This document shows positions 1 through 6,106 of a stretch of 6,514 nt of DNA, piece by piece. Within the stretch, counting starts at the first letter, position 1. Each line of letters opens with the position of its first letter. The position numbers were made by a program, and so were the translations under genes. The notes beneath the pieces are model-generated. The model saw only the letters and a program-made list of their open reading frames with translations. It had not been told where the DNA came from and made no database searches. This DNA comes from Kiritimatiellia bacterium (GTDB lineage Bacteria > Verrucomicrobiota > Kiritimatiellia > RFP12 > UBA3636). The DNA is taken from contig JAFUXX010000474.1 of assembly GCA_017476965.1 (NCBI GenBank), positions 1-6,514 on the forward strand, read 5' to 3'.

Positions 1-1500
1 CGCGCGGGAGAGGCGCGAAACGGCCCGGCGCAGCAGCGCCGGGAAGTCGCGGTGCTTCGTGCCGCGGTCGGTCATCCAGATTTCGTCGTCCGCCGCGGCG
101 CGCATCGTCGCGGCGTCGAGGTTCATGAGCGGGTCGTCCCAGATGCGGTCGCGGTCCGCCCACGGGGAAACTGCTTCGCCGAGCGCGGCGACGGCCTTCC
201 ACGACGCTCCGCCGAAGAGCGCGCGGTAGCGCTTTTCGAGGACGTTTTCGTCCGCTTCGCCGCGGTACGCCTTTTCGGCGCACCAGGCGAGACCGGCGAA
301 CGCGCTTTCGAAATCGCAGTACGCGCCGTCGTCGCCCCACATCGTGAAGAACAGGTCCTTGCACCCGAGCGCGCGGCAGGCGTCGATGCACGGGCCCGCG
401 GTGAGGCGCGTGGCGCGCTGGCAGTGCCAGAAGAGCGACCACGTCCACACGCCGGACGCCACGACCGGCTCGCCGTGGAGCTGGCGGTGGCGCGCGATCA
501 TGTCCTCGTAGAACTTGCGCCCGTCGTGGTAGTAGTCCCAGTAGCAGAGGCGGATGTTGTCCGGGATGCGCGACGAGACGGACTCCGGGATCTCCGCCGC
601 GAGGTCGTAGTAGTCGTGCTTTGGGGAACCGGCGCGGAACCACATGTCGCTCCACATGATCCCCTCCACGCCGGCCTTGCGGCAGATTTCCGAGACGCGG
701 TCCACGTGGCGCGACATGATTTCGAACGTCTTGCGCTCGCCGAACTTCTCCTTGAATTTGCCCTGCCCCAGCCGCCACGCTTCGTCCATGCCGAGGTGGA
801 CGACGCGGGAGCGGCAGTTGGACGCCCAGAACCGGACCATCTTCTCGACGAGCGCGTACGTGGCGTCCTCCCACGCGAGCAGGATGCCGTCCAGGTCGCG
901 CACGCCGGCGTAGGCGTCCCACCGGAATATCTGGTCGAGGTGGGCGAGAGTCTGGATGCACGGCACGAGCCGGATGCCGAGCGCGGCGGCGCGGGCGTCG
1001 AGCGCGCGGACGTCCGCCGCGGTCAGCCTGCCGCGGTCGAAGCCGAAGTACGGCTCGCCGGGGATTTCGTACACGTCCTCGGCGTAGAGCAGCACGGTGT
1101 CGTAACCGAGGAGCGCTAGCTTGAGCAGGACGTTTTGCGCGTACTCCGTCGTGGGCACGGCGTTGCGGGAGACGTCCCACATGATCCCGAACGAATCGAA
1201 CGGCGCGCTCTCCGGCGCCGCCGGGAGTGAACCTGAAAGCAGCTGGCCGACGGCGCGCATCGCCTCGCGCACGCGCCCGTAGCGGACGAGCGCGGAGCCG
1301 TCCGGCGCGACTTCGACGGAAAACGGCGCGGCGGGGTCGCCGTTCTTCGAGAACCGCAGTTCCGGCGCGCCGGGGCCGCCGCGGAGCGCGGGGTAGCGCG
1401 CGGCGGCGAGTTTCATGGCCTGCGCGAGTTCGCGGGGCGGATTGCAGATGCGGAACGACGCGGCTTTCCGGCGCGTCACCGGCTTGCTTTGCTTTTTCAT
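1..1500 (-). CDS. GH20 beta-N-acetylhexosaminidase, C-terminus cut by window edge
   Basis: Predicted exo-acting glycosidase releasing terminal beta-linked GlcNAc or GalNAc by substrate-assisted catalysis. The 500 visible residues have no stop before base 1. Residues 1-100 form a small N-terminal domain. The TIM barrel starts near 101 with FGIMWDVSRNAVPT, the GH20 strand whose Arg (R112) contacts the sugar. LLLYAEDVYEIPGEPYFG follows at about 136, then CIQTLAHLDQIFRW (181-194), and HLGMDE with the catalytic Asp239-Glu240. A Trp-rich stretch (GVWTWSLFW, 350-358) fits the loop lining the active site. The helical region after about 400 resembles the C-terminal domain of GcnA-type GH20 enzymes (about 630 residues), so roughly 100-130 residues are probably missing. 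The first in-frame start after an upstream TAA (1555-1557) is the ATG at 1500; it has no Shine-Dalgarno. There is no signal peptide, so the enzyme is probably cytosolic. It is divergent from the GH2 gene. Family assignment is firm; the exact substrate is not. Confidence 0.9.
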   Translation of the reverse strand, partial: MKKQSKPVTRRKAASFRICNPPRELAQAMKLAAARYPALRGGPGAPELRFSKNGDPAAPFSVEVAPDGSALVRYGRVREAMRAVGQLLSGSLPAAPESAPFDSFGIMWDVSRNAVPTTEYAQNVLLKLALLGYDTVLLYAEDVYEIPGEPYFGFDRGRLTAADVRALDARAAALGIRLVPCIQTLAHLDQIFRWDAYAGVRDLDGILLAWEDATYALVEKMVRFWASNCRSRVVHLGMDEAWRLGQGKFKEKFGERKTFEIMSRHVDRVSEICRKAGVEGIMWSDMWFRAGSPKHDYYDLAAEIPESVSSRIPDNIRLCYWDYYHDGRKFYEDMIARHRQLHGEPVVASGVWTWSLFWHCQRATRLTAGPCIDACRALGCKDLFFTMWGDDGAYCDFESAFAGLAWCAEKAYRGEADENVLEKRYRALFGGASWKAVAALGEAVSPWADRDRIWDDPLMNLDAATMRAAADDEIWMTDRGTKHRDFPALLRRAVSRLSRA

Positions 1501-1512
1501 CGCTGTTGCGCG

Positions 1513-1549
1513 GTCCGCGGCGCATTCCGGTGCCCCGCGGACGCGGGGC
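1513..1549 (-). repeat. Two overlapping inverted repeats upstream of the GH20 start
   Basis: Arm 1513-1520 (gtccgcgg) is perfectly complementary to 1535-1542 (ccgcggac), with a 14-nt spacer. A second perfect pair, 1532-1538 (gccccgc) and 1543-1549 (gcggggc), has a 4-nt loop. They share bases 1535-1542, so the two stems cannot form together. They lie between the candidate -10 and the GH20 ATG. They could be a repressor site or competing leader hairpins, or a by-product of GC-rich sequence. Confidence 0.4.
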
Positions 1550-1551
1550 CA

Positions 1552-1581
1552 ATCTTACGCGAAACGCCCGCCGCGAATCAA
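1552..1581 (-). promoter_or_regulatory. Candidate sigma70-type promoter for the GH20 gene
   Basis: Reading the minus strand, TTGATT (1581-1576) is followed after 18 bases by TAAGAT (1557-1552). Each matches the -35/-10 consensus at 4 of 6 bases. Transcription would begin near 1545, leaving a leader of about 45 nt before the ATG at 1500. This is one of the few AT-richer patches in the spacer, which supports it. In such GC-rich DNA the match remains weak evidence. Confidence 0.35.
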
Positions 1582-1598
1582 ATGGGCCCGCCGGTTTC

Positions 1599-1627
1599 TT
1601 GACCGCGCCGTTGCGGCGTGGCATGAT
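1599..1627 (+). promoter_or_regulatory. Candidate sigma70-type promoter for the GH2 gene
   Basis: TTGACC (1599-1604, 5 of 6 consensus bases) is followed by a 17-nt spacer and CATGAT (1622-1627, 4 of 6). The spacing is optimal. Transcription would start near 1634, about 30 nt before the ATG at 1664. It is the best promoter-like string in the divergent spacer and does not overlap the candidate minus-strand promoter. Confidence 0.45.
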
Positions 1628-1632
1628 TCTCC

Positions 1633-1656
1633 GCGGCGGCACCCAATCGCCGCCGC
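1633..1656 (+). repeat. Inverted repeat in the GH2 5' leader
   Basis: Arms gcggcggc (1633-1640) and gccgccgc (1649-1656) are perfectly complementary around an 8-nt loop. The repeat begins at the predicted transcription start and ends 7 nt before the GH2 ATG. In RNA it would be a very stable GC hairpin next to the start codon. It could lower translation, protect the 5' end, or be an operator at DNA level. No Shine-Dalgarno sequence is present between hairpin and ATG. Confidence 0.4.
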
Positions 1657-1663
1657 AGACGAC

Positions 1664-3502
1664 ATGACCAAACGCAAGGCAACGGCGGCCGCCGGACGCA
1701 TTCCGCGGCCCGAACACCCCAGGATGCAGTTCCGCCGCGAGGATTCGTGGCTCAACCTCAACGGCAAGTGGGATTTCGCTTTCGATCCCGGGAAGTCCGG
1801 CGCCGAGCGCGGCTGGGCGAAGGGCGATCCGGCCGATTTCGGCCTGAAGATCAACGTGCCGTTCTGCCCGGAGTCCAAGCTTTCCGGCATCGGCGACGTG
1901 GATTTCCACGAGTCCGCGTGGTACAGGCGCGAGGTCGCGTTCCCGTCCGCGTGGGCGGGGCGCAGGATCGCGCTGCACTTCGGCGGCGTCGACTTCCTCT
2001 GCGAAGTCTGGATCGACGGCCGGCTCGCCGGAACGCACGTCGGCGGGTCGTCGCCGTTCTCGCTCGACGTCACGGCCCTCGCCCGCCCCGGCGAAAAGCA
2101 GACGCTCGTCGTCCACGCCCTCGACGAACTGCGCTCCGGGATGCAGGGCCGCGGCAAGCAGTGCCCGGACTACTACTCCCGCGGCTGCTCGTACACGCGC
2201 GTCACCGGCATCTGGCAGACTGTCTGGGCGGAGGCCGCGGACCCGCGCGGGCTCGCTTCGTGCCGCATCGTGCCGAATTTCGACGCGTCCGAGGTCGTTC
2301 TCGAACCCCGTTTCTTCTCCGTCGCGCCTGGTTCGCGCTTCCGCGCCACGGTGCGCGCCGGCGGCAAAACGGTCGCCGAGCGCGAAGTCCCCGCCGCGCA
2401 GGGCCTGCCGGTCGCGGTTCCGGTGCCCGGCGCGCGCGCGTGGTCGCCCTCCGATCCGTTCCTGTACGACCTCGAGCTTTCGGTCGCGGCGGCGGACGGC
2501 GAAACGGTCGACGCCGTGCAAAGCTACTTCGCGATGCGCAAGGTTTCTTGCGAAGGCGGAAAAATCCTGCTCAACGGCAAACCGGTGTTCCTCCGCTTCG
2601 TGCTCGACCAGGGGTTTTATCCCGACGGCGTGTGGACCGCTCCGTCGGACGCCGAACTGCGCCGCGACATCGAGCGCTCGATGGCGGCGGGGTTCAACGG
2701 CGCGCGCCTGCACCAGAAAGTCTTCGAGGACCGCTACCACTACTGGGCGGACCGCCTCGGCTACCTCACGTGGGCGGAATACGCCAGCTGGAGTTTCGAC
2801 GCCGCCGCGCCCGAAGCGCAGCGCAACTTCCACGAGGACTGGAACGCCGCGGTCGTGGCGCTGCGCGACCACCCGTCGATCGTCGGCTGGACCCCCTTCA
2901 ACGAAACCACGGCCAACCACCTCGGCATGTGGAAGGACGGCGCGCCATGGGTCGATCCCGCGGACCGTCGCTTCCAGTCGTACCAGCGTTTCGTCCGCGC
3001 CGTCGTCGCCGACACGCGCGCGCTCGACCCGACGCGCCCCGTAAACGACGCCAGCGGCTGGATCCACGTCGAAACGGACCTGTGGACCGTCCACAGCTAC
3101 CGCGCGACGCCCAAGGAGCAGCGCACGTGGCTCCTGCCCGAAAAGGGCGGCCGCCCCGTGGCGGCCAACGTCCCCGGCGCCGAGCCGCCGTACGAAGGCC
3201 AGCCGTTCCTCCTGGACGAATGGGGCGGGTTCAAGTACCTGCTGCCCGAAGACCGCGGAAACGCGTCCGGCTGGGGGTACAACGGCCTCGACCTCAAGGA
3301 CGAAAAGGCCTTCCTCGACAGGATCGGCGCCCAGACGCGGCTCTTCGCCCGGATGCCGGAACTCGCAGGCTGGTGCTACACCCAGCTCACGGACGTGGAG
3401 CAGGAGCAGAACGGCGCGTACACGTACGACCGCCGTCCGAAAGCCGACCCCGCCAAGTTCGCCCGCCTCTTCGGCCTCAGGCCGAAGTGGAGCGCGTGGT
3501 AG
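1664..3502 (+). CDS. Glycoside hydrolase family 2 enzyme (beta-galactosidase/beta-glucuronidase-like)
   Basis: A 612-residue retaining exo-glycosidase of GH2, close in size to E. coli GusA (603). Residues 22-192 form the sugar-binding jelly roll (WLNLNGKWDF, then HESAWYRREV and VTGIWQTVW). Residues 193-290 form the Ig-like sandwich and 291-612 the TIM barrel. Visible catalytic residues are the acid/base Glu414 in GWTPFNETT and the nucleophile Glu519 in FLLDEWGG. LTDVEQEQNGAYTYDRRPK near the C-terminus is typical of GH2. It differs from the Asn-Lys-Lys-Gly stretch that marks true beta-glucuronidases, so glucuronide specificity is doubtful; beta-galactoside or another beta-glycoside is likelier. 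The reading frame is open upstream to 1415, but homology begins at IPRPEHPRMQF (residues 13-23), favouring ATG 1664. There is no Shine-Dalgarno and no signal peptide, so it is probably cytosolic. It diverges from the GH20 gene and its last 26 bp overlap the end of iorA. Confidence 0.88.
   Translation: MTKRKATAAAGRIPRPEHPRMQFRREDSWLNLNGKWDFAFDPGKSGAERGWAKGDPADFGLKINVPFCPESKLSGIGDVDFHESAWYRREVAFPSAWAGRRIALHFGGVDFLCEVWIDGRLAGTHVGGSSPFSLDVTALARPGEKQTLVVHALDELRSGMQGRGKQCPDYYSRGCSYTRVTGIWQTVWAEAADPRGLASCRIVPNFDASEVVLEPRFFSVAPGSRFRATVRAGGKTVAEREVPAAQGLPVAVPVPGARAWSPSDPFLYDLELSVAAADGETVDAVQSYFAMRKVSCEGGKILLNGKPVFLRFVLDQGFYPDGVWTAPSDAELRRDIERSMAAGFNGARLHQKVFEDRYHYWADRLGYLTWAEYASWSFDAAAPEAQRNFHEDWNAAVVALRDHPSIVGWTPFNETTANHLGMWKDGAPWVDPADRRFQSYQRFVRAVVADTRALDPTRPVNDASGWIHVETDLWTVHSYRATPKEQRTWLLPEKGGRPVAANVPGAEPPYEGQPFLLDEWGGFKYLLPEDRGNASGWGYNGLDLKDEKAFLDRIGAQTRLFARMPELAGWCYTQLTDVEQEQNGAYTYDRRPKADPAKFARLFGLRPKWSAW
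3469..3487. terminator. Perfect palindrome at the convergent 3' ends, possible bidirectional terminator
   Basis: The arms cttcggcct (3469-3477) and aggccgaag (3479-3487) are perfectly complementary around base 3478, the middle base of the iorA stop codon. In RNA this gives an 8-bp stem with a 3-nt loop on either strand. It lies within coding sequence of GH2 and at the very end of iorA, where a shared terminator would be expected. No T-tract follows on either strand, so classical intrinsic termination is not demonstrated. Confidence 0.35.
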
Positions 3503-5285
3503 CGATGGCGCCGAAGGGGCAGACCTGGGCGCAGACGTCGCAACCGATGCACGCGGCGGGTTCGATCCTGGAGAGGAAGCGGCCGGGGGCCTTTTCCTCT
3601 CCGCGCACGATCGCCGGGCAGCCGAGCTTGAAGCACGCGCCGCACGCCTTGCACTTCGCGGGATCCACGGCGTGGGGCACCGCGCCGACCGCCCTCTTCG
3701 AAGCGATGACGCACGGGCCGTACGCGACGACGACCGAGGGCTCGCCGCAGTCCAGCTCTTCCTCCAAGACCTTCATCACGGTCTTGAGGTCGTAGACGTC
3801 CACTTCCTTGACGCGCTTCACGCCGAGGGCGCGCGCGACTTCCGCGATGCTCGTCTGCACCGTGGGTTCGCCGAGCAGGGTGCGCCCGGTGCCGGGATTG
3901 GGCTGGTGGCCCGTCATGCCCGTGATGCGGTTGTCGAGCACGACCACCGTCACCGCGCCCTTGTTGTACACGACGTCGAGGAGCCCCGTCATGCCGGAGT
4001 GGAAAAACGTCGAGTCGCCGATCACGGCCGCGAGACGGCCCTTGAATCCGGCCTTGCGCATCCCGAACGCGGCGCCGATCGACGCGCCCATGCAGATCGT
4101 GGTGTCCATCGCCGAAAGTGGCGGGGCCACGCCGAGCGTGTAGCAGCCGATGTCGCCCGTCACCGCGGCCTTGAGCTTCGAGAGCGCGTAGAACACGCCG
4201 CGGTGCCCGCACCCCGCGCACAGCGTCGGCGGACGCGACGGCAGCGGCGGGACCGCTTCCCTGGAGGGCGCGGAGGAGGAGGCGGCGCCTCCCGCGCGCT
4301 CTTCGCCGAGAATCTCGCGGCGCAGGGCGCGGAGGCGGTCCACGTCGAGCTCCATCATGTGCAGCTCGGTCGTGGGATCGTACACCTGGATGCCGGCGAG
4401 CGCGACGGCGTCGCGCAGCACGGGATCGAGCTCTTCGACCACGACAAGGCGGCCGACCTTCGCCGCGAACGCGCGGATTTTCCCGGCCGGTAGCGGGTTG
4501 GAAAAGCCGATCTTGAGGACGGGAAACTCCGGGAACGCCTCCTTGACGTAGTTGTAGGCGACGCCGCTCGAAACGAAACCCCAGTCGGTGCGCTCCCCGG
4601 GCTCCTCGCGGTTGAACGGGCTGTTCTCGGACTCTTCGCGCAGCGCGGCGAGCCTGTCCTCGACGGCGAAGCGCATCCCGCGCGCGTTGGCCGGCACGGA
4701 GACGTACTTCTTCGGGTTCTTCTCGTACGGCTTCGGCGCGATCTCGGCGCGGCCGTCGCCGATTTCGCCGAGATCGACGAGACCCGAGGAGTGGGACGTG
4801 CGCGTCGTCATCCGCAGGAACACGATCGACCCGGTGCGCTCCGAGATGTCCCACGCGGCGCGGGCCATGTCGTACGCCTCCTGCGAGTCGGAGGGTTCGA
4901 GCGTCACGGCGCGCGCGAATTTCTGCAGCACGCGGTTGTCCTGCTCGTTCTGGGAGGAGTGCATCCCGGGGTCGTCCGCCGAGACGACGACAAGCCCGCC
5001 GTTGCAGCCCTCGAACGTGAACGTCATGAGCGGGTCCATCGCGACGTTCAGCCCGACGTGCTTCATGCAGACCAGAGTGCGCGCGCCGGCGATCGAAGCG
5101 CCGGCGCCGATTTCCATCGCGACCTTTTCGTTGACCGACCATTCGCAGTCGATCGCGCCGCCGAACTTGGCGACGTTTTCGAGGATTTCGGTGCTGGGCG
5201 TGCCCGGATAAGCCGCCGCGACGCGGCACCCCGCCGCGCAGGCCGCGCGGGCGACGGCTTCGTTGCCTGAAAGGAAGAGTTTCAT
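3477..5285 (-). CDS. iorA: Indolepyruvate:ferredoxin oxidoreductase, alpha subunit (IorA)
   Basis: A 602-residue alpha subunit of the oxygen-sensitive enzyme that converts aryl pyruvates such as indolepyruvate, plus CoA, to aryl-acetyl-CoA and CO2 while reducing ferredoxin. This is a step of aromatic amino acid fermentation, or of its reverse in biosynthesis. The N-terminal pyrimidine-binding half has AYPGTPSTEI (25-34) and WSVNEKVAMEIG (49-60). The thiamine diphosphate half has CAGCGHRG (356-363) and the diphosphate/Mg motif GDST...N (423-441). Two ferredoxin motifs close the protein: Cys545/548/551/556 with the uneven spacing seen in IorA, and Cys579/582/585/589-Pro. An Ala/Ser/Pro-rich linker lies near 332-353. 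ATG 5285 (MKLFLSGNEAVA) is chosen because homology starts there, although the frame is open to 5408; there is no Shine-Dalgarno. Length is normal. The beta subunit gene iorB, usually adjacent, is not downstream: the converging GH2 gene overlaps the last 26 bp. Confidence 0.95.
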   Translation of the reverse strand: MKLFLSGNEAVARAACAAGCRVAAAYPGTPSTEILENVAKFGGAIDCEWSVNEKVAMEIGAGASIAGARTLVCMKHVGLNVAMDPLMTFTFEGCNGGLVVVSADDPGMHSSQNEQDNRVLQKFARAVTLEPSDSQEAYDMARAAWDISERTGSIVFLRMTTRTSHSSGLVDLGEIGDGRAEIAPKPYEKNPKKYVSVPANARGMRFAVEDRLAALREESENSPFNREEPGERTDWGFVSSGVAYNYVKEAFPEFPVLKIGFSNPLPAGKIRAFAAKVGRLVVVEELDPVLRDAVALAGIQVYDPTTELHMMELDVDRLRALRREILGEERAGGAASSSAPSREAVPPLPSRPPTLCAGCGHRGVFYALSKLKAAVTGDIGCYTLGVAPPLSAMDTTICMGASIGAAFGMRKAGFKGRLAAVIGDSTFFHSGMTGLLDVVYNKGAVTVVVLDNRITGMTGHQPNPGTGRTLLGEPTVQTSIAEVARALGVKRVKEVDVYDLKTVMKVLEEELDCGEPSVVVAYGPCVIASKRAVGAVPHAVDPAKCKACGACFKLGCPAIVRGEEKAPGRFLSRIEPAACIGCDVCAQVCPFGAIATTRSTSA

Positions 5286-5345
5286 GGATTCTGCGTTTTG
5301 TCTTGAAATCGTTTCCGCGAGGGCGCCCGCGCGGGGGTTCCGGCC

Positions 5346-5364
5346 CGCGTCCGCGGCGGACGCG
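5346..5364 (-). terminator. GC hairpin after the lipoprotein pair, possible terminator
   Basis: In the 88-bp gap before iorA, cgcgtccg (5346-5353) and cggacgcg (5357-5364) form a perfect 8-bp stem with a 3-nt loop. It begins 9 bp past the stop of the downstream lipoprotein gene. The position suits an end-of-operon hairpin separating the lipoprotein genes from iorA. There is no following T-run, so it could equally be an mRNA-stabilising stem. The rest of the gap, nearest iorA (about 5286-5315), is distinctly AT-richer than its surroundings and unstructured. Confidence 0.35.
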
Positions 5365-5373
5365 CGAGGCGCG

Positions 5374-6096
5374 TCAATTGAGCCGTATCGTGGTCTGCCC
5401 CGTCGCATGCGTCTCGGTGTCCTCGCACTTGATCGTGAGCGTGGTGTTCGCGAACTGCGCGGAGCCCGGAGCGGTGTAGCGGATCACGTTGCCGTCGTCC
5501 GCCTTTTCCCAGGTGCCGACGTTCGGGGTGATCGTCCACGTGTAGTCGCGGTTCGGCACCGAATCGTTCACCGAAACCGTCGCCGTGTCGGAAGAACTCG
5601 CGCGCAGCGTGGACTTCGAGCGCGAGAGCGAGAGCCGCGACTGGGACTGCGACTGCGCGGGCTCCGCCACCGCCGGCGCGGACGCGGAATTGGTGGCGGC
5701 GGCGACCGTCGCCGACCCGCCCTTCGACACGTGGCGTATCACGATCGTGCCGAACGCGCCGCCGCCGTCGCCGGAATCCGTAGTCTGGCACGTGACCGTC
5801 TGGTTCGCGTAGGCCCCGCCTTCGCCGGGCACGGAAAGCGCCGTGTACGTCACGGTCGATCCGGTCGCGGAGGAGAGCCGCCCGATCGAAGCGTCCGAAA
5901 GCGACCACCTGTAGGAATTCCAGCCCGTGGCCGAAAGCGTGACAGTCTGCCCCTTCGCCGTCACGTCGCGGGCCGACGCGGAAATCTCCACCTGGTTGCC
6001 TTCCGACGACTCGCAGCCCGACGGCAGCGCCGCGGCGAGCGCGAGCGCGGCAACCGCCGCGAACGGCAGGGACGGAACCTTCGATGTCCAGCGCAT
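5374..6096 (-). CDS. Putative lipoprotein with two Ig-like repeats
   Basis: A 240-residue protein of unknown function. Residues 1-27 look like a secretion signal: Lys6, then an Ala/Leu-rich core ending LPSGC, with Cys28 the likely lipidated residue. The lipobox is imperfect because Pro sits at -3. The mature protein has two beta-rich repeats of about 80 residues. The first (36-122) contains TLSATGWNSYRWSLSD and STVTYTA. The second (160-240) contains RDYTWTITPNVGTW and NVIRYTAPG. Each repeat has one Cys in an equivalent strand (TVTCQTTD, Cys103; TIKCEDTE, Cys224). The linker (127-162) is rich in Ala, Ser and Gln, with Ser at every second position from 149 to 153 and from 156 to 162. The start is ATG 6096, placed by the signal peptide and an AGGTG ribosome site; the frame continues upstream but there overlaps the neighbouring gene. 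It is paralogous to the gene 8 bp upstream and probably co-transcribed with it. Similarity to bacterial Ig-like (Big) folds is inferred from pattern only. Confidence 0.75.
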   Translation of the reverse strand: MRWTSKVPSLPFAAVAALALAAALPSGCESSEGNQVEISASARDVTAKGQTVTLSATGWNSYRWSLSDASIGRLSSATGSTVTYTALSVPGEGGAYANQTVTCQTTDSGDGGGAFGTIVIRHVSKGGSATVAAATNSASAPAVAEPAQSQSQSRLSLSRSKSTLRASSSDTATVSVNDSVPNRDYTWTITPNVGTWEKADDGNVIRYTAPGSAQFANTTLTIKCEDTETHATGQTTIRLN

Positions 6097-6101
6097 GGCC
6101 G

Positions 6102-6106
6102 CACCT
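6102..6106 (-). promoter_or_regulatory. Ribosome binding site of the two-repeat lipoprotein gene
   Basis: AGGTG sits 5 nt before the ATG at 6096 and shares two bases with the TAG stop (6107-6105) of the upstream lipoprotein gene. It supports this start over longer in-frame alternatives and suggests coupled translation. It is the only recognisable Shine-Dalgarno sequence among the four start codons visible in the window. Confidence 0.55.

Noticed and set aside
52..1119. Long plus-strand open frame (355 codons) opposite the GH20 gene
   Set aside because: It is antisense to a gene with clear GH20 motifs. The product is low-complexity Arg/Val/Ala with no domain, as expected from GC-rich codon shadows.
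1415..1663. N-terminal extension of GH2 to the ATG at 1415
   Set aside because: It would overlap the GH20 coding region and both candidate promoters. The added residues have no similarity to GH2 N-termini.
1747..3795. 682-codon plus-strand open frame overlapping GH2 and the end of iorA
   Set aside because: It is a +1 shadow of GH2: extremely Arg/Pro-rich, no recognisable motif, and it runs antisense into iorA.
3376..5229. 617-codon minus-strand open frame
   Set aside because: It is a shifted frame of iorA with Arg-rich composition, while the alternative frame shows all IorA cofactor motifs.
5286..5320. Promoter for iorA in the AT-richer tract before its ATG
   Set aside because: The only -10-like hexamer (CAGAAT) ends 2 nt before the start codon, which would put transcription start inside the gene. 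No convincing -35 partner was found.
5326..5335. Ten-base palindrome cccgcgcggg
   Set aside because: It has no loop and is a common word in GC-rich DNA; nothing ties it to a function.
5286..5408. N-terminal extension of iorA to the ATG at 5408
   Set aside because: IorA homology begins at MKLFLSGNEA. The extension is Arg/Ala-rich and overlaps the end of the lipoprotein gene.
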